Positions 42,970-54,659 of a stretch of 64,000 nt of DNA are shown piece after piece (within the stretch, counting starts at the first letter, position 1; each line of letters opens with the position of its first letter). The stretch comes from Pictodentalium vernedei (lineage: Eukaryota > Mollusca > Scaphopoda > Dentaliida > Dentaliidae): NCBI GenBank assembly GCA_031216915.1, contig CM062289.1:392176674-392240673 (forward strand), read 5' to 3'. A program made the translations under genes and the position numbers. Below the pieces are notes generated by a model, which saw only the letters and a list, made by a program, of their open reading frames with translations, was not told where the DNA came from and ran no database searches.

Positions 42970-43154
42970 AATTTTCTGCTAACAATTTGGAAAAACTTCT
43001 ATATTTTGCATTGGGCCTGGGGCCAAATTTTGGCCTTTGTGGACACCCACAGTTATGCAAGAAATTGTTTTGCAAGTGTCATTTGTTATTTCTGTTGGAC
43101 AAATAAGTAACTCTTTATTTTTTAAATAAAAAATCATATGTGTTCATCTTACAG

Positions 43155-43265
43155 AACTGTGATATGCATTGTGTATGTGAAGATTCCTGGAACAACACTT
43201 ATGCTTGTGTAAGAGTCATTTCATCAAGTGAAAACTACAAATATTGTGAATTCGCTGATTCTGTG
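43155..43265 (+). CDS. GNS: GNS-like sulfatase, internal coding exon
   Basis: This exon is 37 codons in phase 0, bounded by a catcttacag acceptor and a gtaagt donor. The peptide carries HCVCEDSWNNTYACVR and ends YCEFADSV. The CVCED-x2-NNTYACVR block with its three cysteines and an N-glycosylation sequon (NNT) is diagnostic of GNS. The extracellular SULF1/2 enzymes have a related block but with NNTYWCLR, so GNS is the better name. The donor is followed within seven bases by the inverted end of a Tigger-like foldback element. The right end of DIRS copy E lies about 185 bp upstream of the acceptor. Confidence 0.92.
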
Positions 43266-43272
43266 GTAAGTA

Positions 43273-43697
43273 CAGTGAAACCCTGTTAATTGAATTGCCA
43301 ATTTGCCAATGAAAATTATTCAATTAACAGGAGTATTCAATTAATAGGAATTGTGTCACTTTCCTGTATTCTGGAGATAAACTTAGCATTTATTCTATTA
43401 TATCATGTTTGACAGAGCTCTATGACCTCTGTCAAACAAGATATAATAGATTAAATGCCTGTATTTTATGTACTGAAGTCAAATAGGTCTATAATCAAAG
43501 TAAAGCTGGGGAGGGTCCTCATAATTTATCGACGGGTAACAAGATTTTTTATTCAATTAACAGAAATTTACTCTATAACCTCTGTTCAATTAACAGGTCA
43601 GATTTGTGCTGGAGGTATGGTAAATGGTTTTGGGTTAGGAAATTATATTCACTTAACAGGGTTATTCAGTTAAGAGATATCCAATTAAGTGGGCTCC
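43273..43697. mobile_element. Tigger/pogo-like MITE, family T, copy 2
   Basis: It starts CAGTGAAACCCTGTTAATTG and ends AAGTGGGCTCCACTG, an inverted pair typical of the pogo/Tigger group. It carries a palindrome around gacagagctc/gacctctgtc. It begins 7 bp past the GNS exon end, so the donor gtaagt abuts the element. Confidence 0.55.
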
Positions 43698-43923
43698 ACT
43701 GCATCCTTCTTTACTGTCAGTAAAGGTAGAAGTAATCCCCCCCCCCCTCTCTCCATTCAGCAATGACATATAAATGTAGAGTGAGTCTGTCAGTCAATGT
43801 GTCACAAACATAATTGGGTTTAATTAATTTGTTTTAGTGCTAGGTGATCTGAAAAACCAATTCTCATAGCAAGAGTTCCTTTCATTAACCTTTTCAAAAA
43901 GCTCTGAATGCTCACATCTTTGC

Positions 43924-44193
43924 TTAACCCTTTACCAAATTCACACGATATCAAAATTTGTTATTTTAAATTTATTTTCAAAATTAAAAAAAAAAATCAT
44001 TAAAACCATATCTTGTGTCCCTTCATTGGAACGAGCTCAGTAAGCTTGTTCCAATGAGGGGTCACATGATATGATTCATGCTTATAATGTTTAGAAAATA
44101 AATGATAATAAATAAAAATAATTTTGTTTTCAAGTGACCAGTTTGCAAATTATGTGGATGGATGTGGTCAGTTTGTTAGGTAAAGAGGGTTAA
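43924..44193. mobile_element. TTAA-flanked foldback MITE, family F1
   Basis: TTAA-CCCTTTACCAAATTC is on the left and TTAGGTAAAGAGGG-TTAA on the right. A palindromic core lies around cattggaacgagctcagtaa and gcttgttccaatgaggg. Confidence 0.65.
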
Positions 44194-44395
44194 AGGAAAA
44201 AAGTTAGCAGTTGCTGAGAAAAACAACATGATAAATACAGATTACTACAACAGTCAACTGATCTCCCTTTTTCGACCTCGAAAATTCATTCTTTTTGGTT
44301 TCCCGAAGATAACTTATATAGTTGGCCAAATCAAATAAAATTTGGTGTGTAGGTGTATCAATATAAAATACACATAAAGTTCAAATTGGGGTTTG

Positions 44396-44645
44396 CTCCA
44401 TTTATTTATTTATTTATTGGTGTTTAAGGTCACATATTTCTGCACAATGGCTAATCATGACCACAACATGAGTATCAACTCAAGACCAGGGGTGAGCGTT
44501 AATAAGCCATATCGCCCACTTTAGAGAGGGTTTGCACCTCCCAAGCATTGGTGACTGGGTCCTATTTTACCAGTAAAACAGAGCCTGTTTACCGCTATGA
44601 ACAGGCACTGCTTTGCTTCCCGGGGTTCCTACGGGATATTCATGC
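44396..44645 (-). mobile_element. SINE-like repeat with (TAAA)n tail, copy 1
   Basis: The tail (TTTA)n at 44399-44420 is on the + strand, so the element reads minus. The body shares ccaagcattggtgactg, tcctattttaccagtaaaac and ccggggttcc with 55630-55935. The tail-proximal 40 bp also match the SINE at 33680. Confidence 0.5.
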
Positions 44646-44759
44646 CTAAATCTTTGCTATTAAGCATAACAAAATGAAGTTTGGGGTTTGGTCCAACATT
44701 GTTTGCCAGAGTTAGGTCCCTTTTTTTGACTTAAAAAATTCTATTTTTTTTCAAATACC

Positions 44760-44960
44760 TCAAATTGCACACTTTTTCAGGGGATGTGTAGCCGAGGCAG
44801 CCTTTTATTATTTTTGGCCTCAAAAACACAGCTTATGACCCCCTCACTAGAAGAAACTTGATGAGCTTGTCCCATGAAGAGTCATGAGTTATATTTCAAG
44901 CAAAAAGTTTTTAAACATAACAAAATTTCAATGACAAATTTTGTTAAGTGAGATATGGGC
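44760..44960. repeat. Decayed F1 foldback core
   Basis: cctcaaaaacacagcttatg and gaagagtcatgagttatatt are the two arms of an F1-like palindrome. The ends are not clear. Confidence 0.35.
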
Positions 44961-44971
44961 ATTAAATTTGG

Positions 44972-45171
44972 TTAACCCTTTGAACCCTGGTGCTATATTC
45001 AATAACAGTTCAATGGCAGCAGTTGAAAGAGTCCATATTCATTATTTAGTGGTAGACCAATTAATACTTTCAACATGCAACCCAAAGCTGATTGATTGTT
45101 CTACCCCACACATTCACTTGGCAGCCATCCTACTGGACCGAAAAATCAGCCTCTTAGGTTCAAAGGGTTAA
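44972..45171. mobile_element. TTAA-flanked MITE, family F5
   Basis: TTAA-CCCTTTGAACCCTGG is on the left and CTTAGGTTCAAAGGG-TTAA on the right. It is 200 bp, with no palindromic core noticed. It lies in the last GNS intron, 185 bp before the terminal exon. Confidence 0.65.
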
Positions 45172-45355
45172 TCCTTCACCTAATTAATCAGTGATATCTG
45201 CCTGCCTAATTTAAAAACTATGCAGTTGAAATTTTTTTTTATTTTTTAAATTTTAACAAAACCATATCATGTGACCCCTCACTGGAATGAGCTTGTTCAT
45301 ATCCTTGGTCAAAGATAGACACTCTTCTTTTGACAAAATATTTCATTCTTTGCAG

Positions 45356-45505
45356 AATTTTGTTGAAGTTTATGACCTGTCAAAGGATCCAAATGAAATG
45401 CAGAACATATGGAAAACAGCAGATCCACAAATACTGGCCACACTCAGTAAGCAACTAAGGGAATTATCTGTGTGTGCGGGAAAATCTTGTCGAAAGGTGT
45501 ACTGA
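45356..45505 (+). CDS. GNS: GNS-like sulfatase, last coding exon with stop
   Basis: This terminal exon follows a ttctttgcag acceptor in phase 0. It encodes NFVEVYDLSKDPNEMQNIWKT and continues to SVCAGKSCRKVY and a TGA stop. It matches the GNS C-terminus (FVEVYNL-x2-DP-x5-NI-x-KT, then the SC-x3-CR disulfide pair). It ends shortly after the second cysteine pair, slightly shorter than the vertebrate tail. DIRS copy C begins only 68 bp after the stop, and no AATAAA signal is seen in that gap. The mature 3' end therefore either lies inside the element or uses a non-canonical signal. Confidence 0.92.
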   Translation, partial: NFVEVYDLSKDPNEMQNIWKTADPQILATLSKQLRELSVCAGKSCRKVY

Positions 45506-45572
45506 ATGTTCTGTCTACTTTGGGTCCTCAAGATGCAGGACAGCAAGATTACATCACACTATATAAAGCTAT

Positions 45573-45776
45573 ATTTTTATACTGTACCAATGACCCAGAC
45601 TTAGCTGGTGCTAACTCTAACAAAACCAGGGCCAAACACAAATTTTGCCCCCCAATCCCCAAAATTTGCATCCTAAACAAAAAGAAATGATGTCCTATAG
45701 GACCTCCATACTACGCCCCCACTGCGCATGCGCAGTGTCACGGACGTCCCGAAATTGGCGCCAATTATCATTCTCT
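45573..45776 (+). repeat. Left inverted terminal repeat, DIRS copy C
   Basis: Same sequence as the left ITR of copy B. The inverted partner is at 52471-52698. It contains the actgcgcatgcgcagt palindrome. Confidence 0.85.
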
Positions 45777-46659
45777 GTTTGGCCCTTCATCAGTCAACAT
45801 CTCACTGATCTTTGTGCTTGTAAATCTCAGTTTAAAGGATGCCAGACATGTAATTTTTGGGGAAATGGTGATTCTAAGGAGGATATAGAAGGAGGAGAGG
45901 AAAAAGAAGTGACAAATAATAATCAGGGCTGTACTTAAAATTTTTTGATGAAATTATGTTAAGTTGCCTATTTTCGAGACATGGGCCTCTTGTTGTCATT
46001 CTTGCTAAATGTTGCACTGCTTATTCAGTGTTTCCTCTCCCCTAGCCTTCTAAAGTCCCCCCTTGCAATTCTCCCATGCTTTTGGCATATTTTTGAGAAA
46101 GTTCATTTCTAAAATTTTCCTGGGAGAGTTGCTTGGATACAGAATGTTTTCTGTTATTTTCCCCATAGTTACGTTTTCACCCATGGGTGTATAAACGTTG
46201 TGTTCTGCATCTTCCATCTGATGTTCTGCAGATTCTCCCCTGGGAGTCTCTGTTTTGCATCAGATAGAGTGTAATTTTGATGACTGATTTCGGGCCAGTT
46301 TTTTCAGTGCCTGGAGTCATGTTTTCTGGTGTTTTACACTGTTTGTTTACATTGGCAACAGCCTTTTTTGAGGGGGGCTGTTTGCCTTTGGTGTAGTTTA
46401 TCTCACTATAAGATACATTTATATTATCCGTAAGTGTCTCATTAATTATTTAATATAAATTTAAAATTTTTGACCACACTTTGCCATCGGATCCATCGGG
46501 GCTCAACGTTACTTTTCAGCAACTTGGGCTTCGCTGAAAAAATATTTTTTCAAAATTATTTTGATTTGCAATTGTTTTTTCATTTATTAATGGATCATGT
46601 TATTATGTATCTTTGTGTCAGGGGTTTGTGCGAGTAACTAGGACTTGTTGTTGACTTTT

Positions 46660-48760
46660 CACAATGAAAGGATATTGTTCAAATTGTAATGGGAAGAAAT
46701 CTTCCTCTGACTTTCATGATCATTGTATTAATTGTAGTCAGTGTTCTCGCACTAATCCCTGTCCTATATGTCAATATTAGGATGACAAACATTGGAAACG
46801 TGTGTCACGGTATGTTGTTTCTGGAGAAAGGGCTATGCCGGTTCTTTCTCCGCAAGGTCACTCTACTCTCTCAGTTTCTATTTCAGAGGAACAAGAACAG
46901 GGTGATGTTTCCATGTTATCTTCTACAAGTGTGCGTCCGTCGTCACAAATGAATTCAGAGCTAGCGGCAAAAGTGCTCATGGAGATTAGACAAATGTCGT
47001 CCGCTAGCTCGCCCGGTGTAGCGTCCATTCACCAAATGGTTCGGCAGCCGGGTTTGTCCGATGCGGTCCAGGAGGAAATTTTGGGTGATGCGAGCACTAT
47101 AAACACACAATGTGCACACCCAGTGACGGCGGATATTAAGCGAGAACGGAGGAAGCCTTTGAGTCCGGTTCCTAGCTCGTCCAGGTCCAGCCGGTCCACG
47201 AGCGAGAGAGGCCCCTCTCTCGTACAACAACATCTGGGACCAGATGTTGTGGTACAAAATGTGTCTTTAGCGGAGCATACGTCCGTCGCTCGGGACGCTC
47301 CGTTGTATAGGCAGTCCGCGGAGACTGCTAAGGCTTCCTCTTCTCGTCAGCGCACACGACCGCACTTTGGCTGCGTGACCGCCGATATCTTACCAGCTTC
47401 GCCGATCAAGGATTCTTCGGCGACCAGGTCACACCATCCGGCAGCCAGGGATTCGAGACCGATGGACTCCGGACGTTCGCATAGGAAAAGTATGCGGGAG
47501 CCATCTGATGCGGAGCTGCCCTCGGCGAAGCAGCGAAAGACTTCGCCTCCGCAGGTCTCGACGCCGGACATTCTTGTGCAGATAGCACAGCTTATCGCAG
47601 CAGCCGACAGAAACGGTGTCGGATCGAGAATTATCCGACGGCGCTGGGTCAGTACGCTCCGCCGAAGCATCGGGGGCGGACGACCGGGAGCATCATGAGG
47701 TCCGACCGGATGGTGAAAGGGATACAGATGATTTGGAGCTATCCCTTTCGGAACAACATAAAGCTGCCGTGGACTTCATTCGGCACTTTCTCCCTCAAGT
47801 TGTTCTGTCGGGCCAGACTGCTGTGGTTCCGGACAAGAGGATTATAGCGTCATTGGACTCTGAATTTTTTGAGTGGTTCAGAGACATCGCTCCCGAGTTT
47901 CCGTCGCAGTCCAATAATGTTGCAAGAACATTTGAATTATTGAACGACGCTATATTTAAACTTGCTTCCATGACGGGGAAAGCAGGTTCTTTGTCCGCTA
48001 ATACTCTCAACCTGCCTTTCATTAATGCAAGGAATAAATTCGACACGGCAGGACAGGGTATCCCGAGAGTTCCTCTGCGTATGGACGACGAGGCGGAAGA
48101 CTTAGAGCTATCATTACCGTCGTCGGCTTCTATTCCAACCGCGGTGTTGGAAACAGCTATTGCGTCTAACAGAGCCAATTTAGATGCCTTATCTTACGCA
48201 GATCACCTTACTAAGGCATTATCACTGCGCCTTCAAGGGAAAGAGTTTCAGGATATACAATCCTCTTTAAGACTTCTTTCAAGGGCAGTAGCTTATCCCA
48301 CGTGTAACTCCGCCCTTTCAGTGGCAAATCTGGAGTTGGTTAGACGTGACGCAGCCCTAGCTACATCCACACTCGTGGATACTAAGGTGAAGAACTCTCT
48401 TAGAGTCGCTTCGGTCTCCGGAGAACTTCTCTTTGACGGCAAGCTTTCTGCTATTTATGATAAAATTACAAAGAAAGCTTCGGATTCTCTGTTGTTCAAA
48501 TCTGCTTCTAAGAAGTCGGATACAGCAGACAAGAATAAGACAGGCACTTCTGGGTCTAATGCACCCAAGAGAGGTTCCTATAGAGGTTCCGGTGCGTCCT
48601 CTTGGTCTTATTCGAGAGACCGTCAGGGTAGCGACTCTCGTTCGGGACGTCCTTCGGGCAGGGACAACCGGTCGGACGCCCCGAAGTCGACGGGGCGAGG
48701 TGCGGGTCGTGGAGGACGTGGTTTCTTCTACCGCAGGCCTTGCAGGTCCAGGAGGTGATG
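46660..48760 (+). pseudogene. Gag-like region of DIRS copy C
   Basis: Collinear with the Gag frame of copy B, including the cysteine-rich start, the QIAQLIAA helix, the FELLNDAIFKLAS block and the Arg/Gly/Ser-rich tail. Fossil copy, broken. Confidence 0.8.
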
Positions 48761-48769
48761 GCTTAAACC

Positions 48770-51706
48770 TCTATCGCGTACCGGTTGGCGGAAGGTTGTC
48801 GAGCTTTTCACAAGAATGGGCGTCGATTACGGACGACCCTTGGGTGAGAGGAGTGACTTCGGAAGGTCTAAAGATATCCTTCAAACGAAAGCCTCCATTA
48901 ACTCGAAGTCCAAAGTGGACTCAACTTCCGTCAAATCCGCAGAAAAGAGACGCTCTGTTATCAGAGGTGCAGTCTCTTTTAATGAAGAACGCGGTAGAGG
49001 TCGTAGAAAACCAGGAGACTCCGGGATTCTACAGCCATCTGTTTCTGGTTCCGAAACCAGACGGCTCGTTCCGTCCAGTCATAGATTTGAGCTGGATAAA
49101 CAAGCTGATCGTCGCTCCGAAATTTTATATGGAGACGATTCGGTCGGTCAGAGCGAGTATTCGGGTGAACGATTATGCAACAAGCATAGATCTCAAAGAT
49201 GCGTACTTTCACGTCATGGTACATCCGACATTCCGAAAGTATCTACGCTTCACAGTCCTAGGAGTGGTGTATCAATTCCGGGCGATGTGCTTCGGATTGA
49301 ATCTAGCACCCTGGGCTTTCACTCGGGTAATGAACTCGGTAATGATCTATTTCCGAGCTCATTCATCTGCGGTAACGTCAGCCTACCTGGACGACATTCT
49401 TCAGAGGTACGGCAATGAGTTAACGCTTCAGAACGATGTTCAGAATCTACTTCTATTGCTCCGACGTCTCGGTTTTATAGTAAACGAGGAGAAGTCGGAT
49501 CTGGTGCCGTCCAAGTCATTCACTCATCTGGGAATGAGCTTCGAGACGCACAACAATCTCGTTCGTCTGCTGTTAACCAGAGCGAAATTAGTCAGTTGTT
49601 ACGCTCGCTATTGTCTGCACGCAGACAAAGTCACAGCGAGAGAATTTATGAGACTGATAGGTCTGTGCGGAGCCGCTGCGGATCTCATTCCGATGGGGCG
49701 GTTACGTACACGTCCTCTCCAAATTTTCTTGACTCAGAATTGGAGTGTGAAAATTCATTCGCTCGACGTAGACGTTCTCTTGTCAGATATAAAGTGAAAC
49801 AAGAGATTCAGACTTGGGCAAACATTCAGTGGTTAACTCAAGGAGTTCCGCTGCAGTTGCCGGATCCGAGTTTTACCATTATGACGGATGCCAGTCAAAC
49901 AGGTTGGGGTGCATCATTAATCCCAACAGATTCGAGATGCCAGGGTCTTTGGGATCCGCAATTCCTGTGCAAGAACATAAACATCAAGGAAATGATGTCA
50001 ATTTGGCTTGCGTTACGTCATTGGATGGACATTATTCACAATGCTCATGTCCAAATCCTATCCGACAATACGACAGTAGTGGCGTATATACGGAATCAGG
50101 GAGGCACTCATTCAGTTCCGTTGTTCAATCTAACGGAAAGAATCCTTCTGTTTGCGCTAGAACATCAGGTTCTTCTTTCGGTCCGTCACATACCGGGTCG
50201 TCTGAATGTGCTAGCAGACTCCCTTTCACGAAAGGGTCGCTTGTTGCCGTCGGAGTGGACTCTCAACAAACAAGTATTCAATCAGATTTGCTACCAATGG
50301 GAACGGCCAATGATAGACTTATTTGCGACACATCTCAACAATCAGTTGCAGACGTATGTGTCTCCGTGTCCGGATCCAAGAGCATTTGCAGTAGACGCTC
50401 TGTCGATCCCTTGGGACGGAATGATAGGATATGCGTATCCTCCAGCGCCGTTAATTCAACAAGTATTGCTAAAGATAAAACAATCTCAATGCAAGATTCT
50501 GTTGGTAGCATCTCTGTCGCCACAGAGACCGTGGATAAATCTACTCAGGTGTCTGTTGTGGGACCTACCGCGAAAGCTTCCTCCACGGGAGGATCTTCTT
50601 TCGCAGGGGAAATCGCGCCAACTCCATCACAACCCGCAAGGTCTCAACCTTCACGTTTTTCCGTTGTGCGGTCCTTCTTGCATGGCAAGCACTTTACAGG
50701 ATGAGCAGTGGACGCGATTTCTAACAGTAGGAGGACCTCCTCTTCACTAAACTATGTGGCTAAGTGGAAGGTTTTTCGTCGTTGGTGTAGGGATCATTCT
50801 GTAGATATATTCGATCCCTCTATACCAGACATTGCAAACTTTCTAGTATACTTGTTTGACGAAATCAAACTGCAGCCTGTTACTATTAAGGGTTATAGGT
50901 CTATGTTATCTGATACCTATGCACATCATGATAGTTTACAAATTGGATCTAATGTCTCTTTATCTAAGTTGGTTAGAAACTTTTCGATAAATAGACCCAG
51001 AACTCTTAGATTAATTCCTAAATGGAATTTAGCTTGGGTTCTTCTTAAATTGAAGGAAAAGCCATTTGAACCTCTTGGGACAGTAGATTTCAAATTCTTA
51101 CCTTATAAGACAGCTTTTCTCTTAGCTTTCTCTTCTGCTAGAAGAATCAGTGAGCTTCATGCACTGTCGGTGGATGATTCTCACTATCGTAGTGTCGGGA
51201 ACACTATCACCTTCACTACTAATGTGGGATTTTTAGCTAAGAATCAGGCTCCTAATAAATATCCGGAACCTATTGTTATTAAGGCTCTTCTGTCTTCAGA
51301 CGGGCGTAGGCCTTTACTCTGTCCTGTTAGAGCGTTACGTATCTATAAACAGAGATCTCAGTTTATCAGAAAGGGACGGAAACGTTTCTTTCTGTCTTTG
51401 ATGCCTAATAGAAAGGACATTTTGGTCCATTCTATTGCTAGATGGATTCAATTAACTATCCGTACTGCTTATGAGAGTTTATCTTCTTCTCAGCAGTCTG
51501 TGCTTAAGATTTCCGCTCATGAAGTAAGAGCTCTTTCTACTTCTTGGGCTTATGCTAATAGTGTTGCTATTACAGATTTAATGAAGGCTGCTTATTGGTT
51601 TCAGCCATCCACATTCACAAATTTTTATCTCAGAAATATTGAGTCCATTTCTGGAGACCTGCATTGTTTAGGTCCGTTATCTGTTGCTCAGAATGTCGTC
51701 CACTAA
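48770..51706 (+). pseudogene. RT/RNase H/methyltransferase-like and recombinase regions of DIRS copy C
   Basis: RT (SIDLKDAYFHVM, YLDD), RNase H (MTDASQTGWGAS, NQGGTHSVPLF) and the methyltransferase-like segment are followed by the tyrosine recombinase domain. The recombinase shows Arg in SSARRISEL, the HEVR box and Tyr in TFTNFYLR. The recombinase part reads open to its stop. The element as a whole is broken. Confidence 0.82.
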
Positions 51707-52306
51707 ACAGTTGCAACTATAGTTATGCAGGCTTTCTGTTCCGGCAGTGACTCCGTCCGGCTGCCCTCTTCGCTCTGGGCTATTTGACCCAGGGCAAGGG
51801 GAAGGGGGGGGGGGGGGCGGGTGTTCCCTTAGGTCACCTGCTTTATAGTGAAAAGCAAGGGAATGCCTCCTCCAAGTCAGTATTTCTGAGTCGCTTCCGG
51901 GATGGTTTTAAAGTGTAATATTAATGTTAAAATTCATTCATGTCTTATTTTTAAAGTGTAGCTCGGTGTGAAGCATTTGTATATGTCAAGTGTCAAACGG
52001 GCTTTAATATACAATACTCGGACACTTTTAAATGACTATAAAGAGTCTCAGTTCTCTGGACTACTTTATTTATTGGCTTACTTTAAAAATAATTAGTATA
52101 AGGGTTATACTGGATGTTAATAGAAAACATGAATATTATTGTGCTCAATTATTAAGGGTATTGTATCTTTCTAATTTAATATTAAATAAGAAAGATACAT
52201 GTAAAGCCTAATACTCCTTTTCTCCTTAAGGGGTTACCTCTTTATTATATAGTTGAGCTTATTGGATTTTCCTCTATGTCCTAGGCCCTCCCGCCTGTTT
52301 ACTATT

Positions 52307-52395
52307 CAGCTAAGTCTGGGTCATTGGTACAGTATAAAAATGTTAAAAAATTTATAGTAATTTATATATTTTTTATACTTACCAATGACCCAGAC
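52307..52395. repeat. Internal complementary region, DIRS copy C
   Basis: Same joined-end structure as in copy B, with no difference noticed across the junction gtataaaaat / gttaaaaaat. Confidence 0.85.
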
Positions 52396-52470
52396 GGGGA
52401 TGGCCCTCCCAGGAGTTGGGAACTCTTGCCTCCCCGCTGAGTACATAGCGCTGACCAGGCACTGCCAGTA

Positions 52471-52698
52471 AGAATGATAATTGGCGCCAATTTCGGGATG
52501 TCCGTGACACTGCGCATGCGCAGTGGGGGCATAGTATGGAGGTCCTATAGGACATCATTTCTTTTTGTTTTGGATGCAAATTTTGGGGATTGGGGGGCAA
52601 AATTTGTGTTTGGCCCTGGTTTTGTTAGAGTTAGCACCAGCTAAGTCTGGGTCATTGGTAAGTATAAAAAATATATAAATTACTATAAATTTTTTAAC
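52471..52698 (-). repeat. Right inverted terminal repeat, DIRS copy C
   Basis: Inverted partner of 45573-45776, ending actataaattttttaac as in copies A and B. Confidence 0.85.
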
Positions 52699-53228
52699 TT
52701 TCGATCTTATGACATTTGTAGGATTTTCAGGATAATTCTACAACCTACTTTAACCCTCTTCGCACTGATAGAAAAATGGCAAAGTTTTCAGCAGTAGATT
52801 TTTCCCATAATGCAGTTTGATATTTAACCAAATATACCTTGTTTGACAGAACTCAGTCACAGCATAACAGCTTTCACATCATCAAACATCATTGATTGGA
52901 GGAGTTACCACATTTATTGACTTAATGCCATCTTGTGGGGGGGGGGGGGGGGGATTGGCAGATTGAGCTGCAGTGTTTTTTGCTGATGTTCAAGCAATCC
53001 ATTTATATAGAGATCAGTGGCATAAGTGAACTGAATTTTAATATAACAATTAACGTATGTTTGGAGGGTGTTAAAGGTTATAAACAGCCCCAAGAAGAAT
53101 GAATAACAGCTTGAGGGTTTATTACCGGTCTCAGACGAAGTAATAAGACAAAGGGTTGTTATTCAGCTTAGCTATACTCTGTTAATATACTAGAGAATGC
53201 CTGCTAAAGTAGTAATAGTTTATATTCT
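52699..53228. other. Intergenic; half of an F2 foldback and a poly-G run
   Basis: TTTAACCCTCTTCGCACTGA near 52749 and accttgtttgacagaactca near 52846 resemble the left half of family F2. A G-run lies at about 52937-52953. No gene seen. Confidence 0.4.
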
Positions 53229-54659
53229 TTAACTGGTTGAGTGCTAGAAGCCACTATCATGGCTCTATTGAAAAGTGCTGAAAGCCATTTCTGTGGCTTC
53301 ACTCTGTATACAGTAGTTCATAGTTGGATCAGCAGGAGAAATATTAATATAAATTAGTTTTGTTGCAATTTATTGGAGAGTGACAACTGATGCTCTCCAA
53401 TAAATTGTAACAACACAATTATTTATGAACAATATATTACTGAACTAAGGTTCCTCTTGCTGGTAGTGCAATATAGTGTTGAAATGATTTGTGACTCGTC
53501 AACGCCAATGTGATTAGTACTAAACAAATCTATTAACCGATTAGTGAATCACTTGTTGATTAGTCACCTGAGCATATTCTCTAAAGCCTTGAAGTTTCCA
53601 CTTTATGTTCCTTTAAGAAATTTCATTTAATTTTATTAAAATTAATTTAGTGCTTTCAATTTGAGGTGCGCTATCACACTCATGCTTTTACATTGGAAAC
53701 AAGAAGCTCTCTTTTTCGTGATTCTCTAATTTTCAAGAAAATAGATTAAATTACCATGCAAAGATTCGAGATTCCATTATACTGAGTAAAACACATAAAT
53801 GAGGTGTGAACGGTACAAATACCTGCAAACTGTTGTGTCATTTAATTAACGCTGACACCAGAAGTACATCTACAGAAGTTTTTGCTTTTTCAACACGTTC
53901 TTGTTTTGTGTAAATGTTGCTGTAATAAGATTGGTCAGAAAACAAAACGTCACATAATTTTATTTACTACTAAATGAAGTTTTACAACTCGTATTACGTA
54001 GTACACATACGGACTGAACAAATTCCTCTGTTTGGTCATGTGATGTTTTTAATATTCAATGAGGCTATTGTTTATAGTTTGTCTAGCTTTTCATTGGGGG
54101 ATGATTAAGTTAAGCAGGTCATGGAACAATCACATCATCATAGTACACTTCTTCAGGGACCTGTTTTCTGCTTTCAAAGTTTTTTAGCACAATACCAAAG
54201 TGCAAAAATTTCTTATTAGACTGCAATATACAAGGGAATTTGGAGAGAAAAGTTCAATTTCACTTAAAAATATTTGACAGAACCGAATATTGGAACATCA
54301 AAGATTTATTATTAGACCAATTTATTTTTTGCAGCACCGGTTGTTTTGTCGTAAGGACATGGAGACATCGGCTTCCGTAATGTCGCACAGTTAGACCCAT
54401 TAATTGTATTGTAATTTTGAAGCCACTCCAGCCAATGAATTTAGTTTTAAGACCACAGTTTTGTAGAATTTATTGCTTAGTTTAGCATCTGACATTGCAA
54501 AACCGACTAGTCGATTAATCATTGACTCCCATCTGGCAATTAGTCGAATAGTAAAAATCCAAATGGTATTAATCGTTTCAACACTAGTGTGATGTGTTTG
54601 AAAAAAACAGTCGCATTACAAATTACCACTGAAAAATAATTTAGCACTCAACCACTTAA
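53229..54659. mobile_element. TTAA-flanked foldback MITE, family F4, carrying a nested element
   Basis: TTAA-CTGGTTGAGTGCTAGAAGCC is on the left and TTTAGCACTCAACCAC-TTAA on the right. A palindrome around gttgcaatttattggagag and ctctccaataaattgtaac lies near 53366-53412. The interior is expanded by a hAT-like element (53474-54586). Confidence 0.6.
53474..54586. mobile_element. hAT-like non-autonomous element nested in F4
   Basis: The inverted ends are TAGTGTTGAAATGATTTGTG and ATTAATCGTTTCAACACTA. Subterminal motifs such as gattagtgaatca and gactagtcgattaatca are repeated. The ends fit the hAT CAGTGTTGAAA-type terminus. The flanks gtgcaata and gtgtgatg are only partly alike, so the 8-bp duplication is eroded. 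No transposase. Confidence 0.5.

Larger units (their letters stand above)
45573..52698 (+). mobile_element. DIRS-type retrotransposon, copy C (a few breaks)
   Basis: A 7.1-kb element, by eye nearly identical to copy B, inserted in sense orientation 68 bp past the GNS stop codon. It has a left ITR (45573-45776), leader, Gag-like region (about 46660-48760), RT/RNase H/methyltransferase-like region (about 48770-50740), recombinase region (about 50700-51706), internal complementary region (52307-52395) and right ITR (52471-52698). It is broken, with roughly three breaks. It is young, judging by the similarity to B. Confidence 0.92.
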
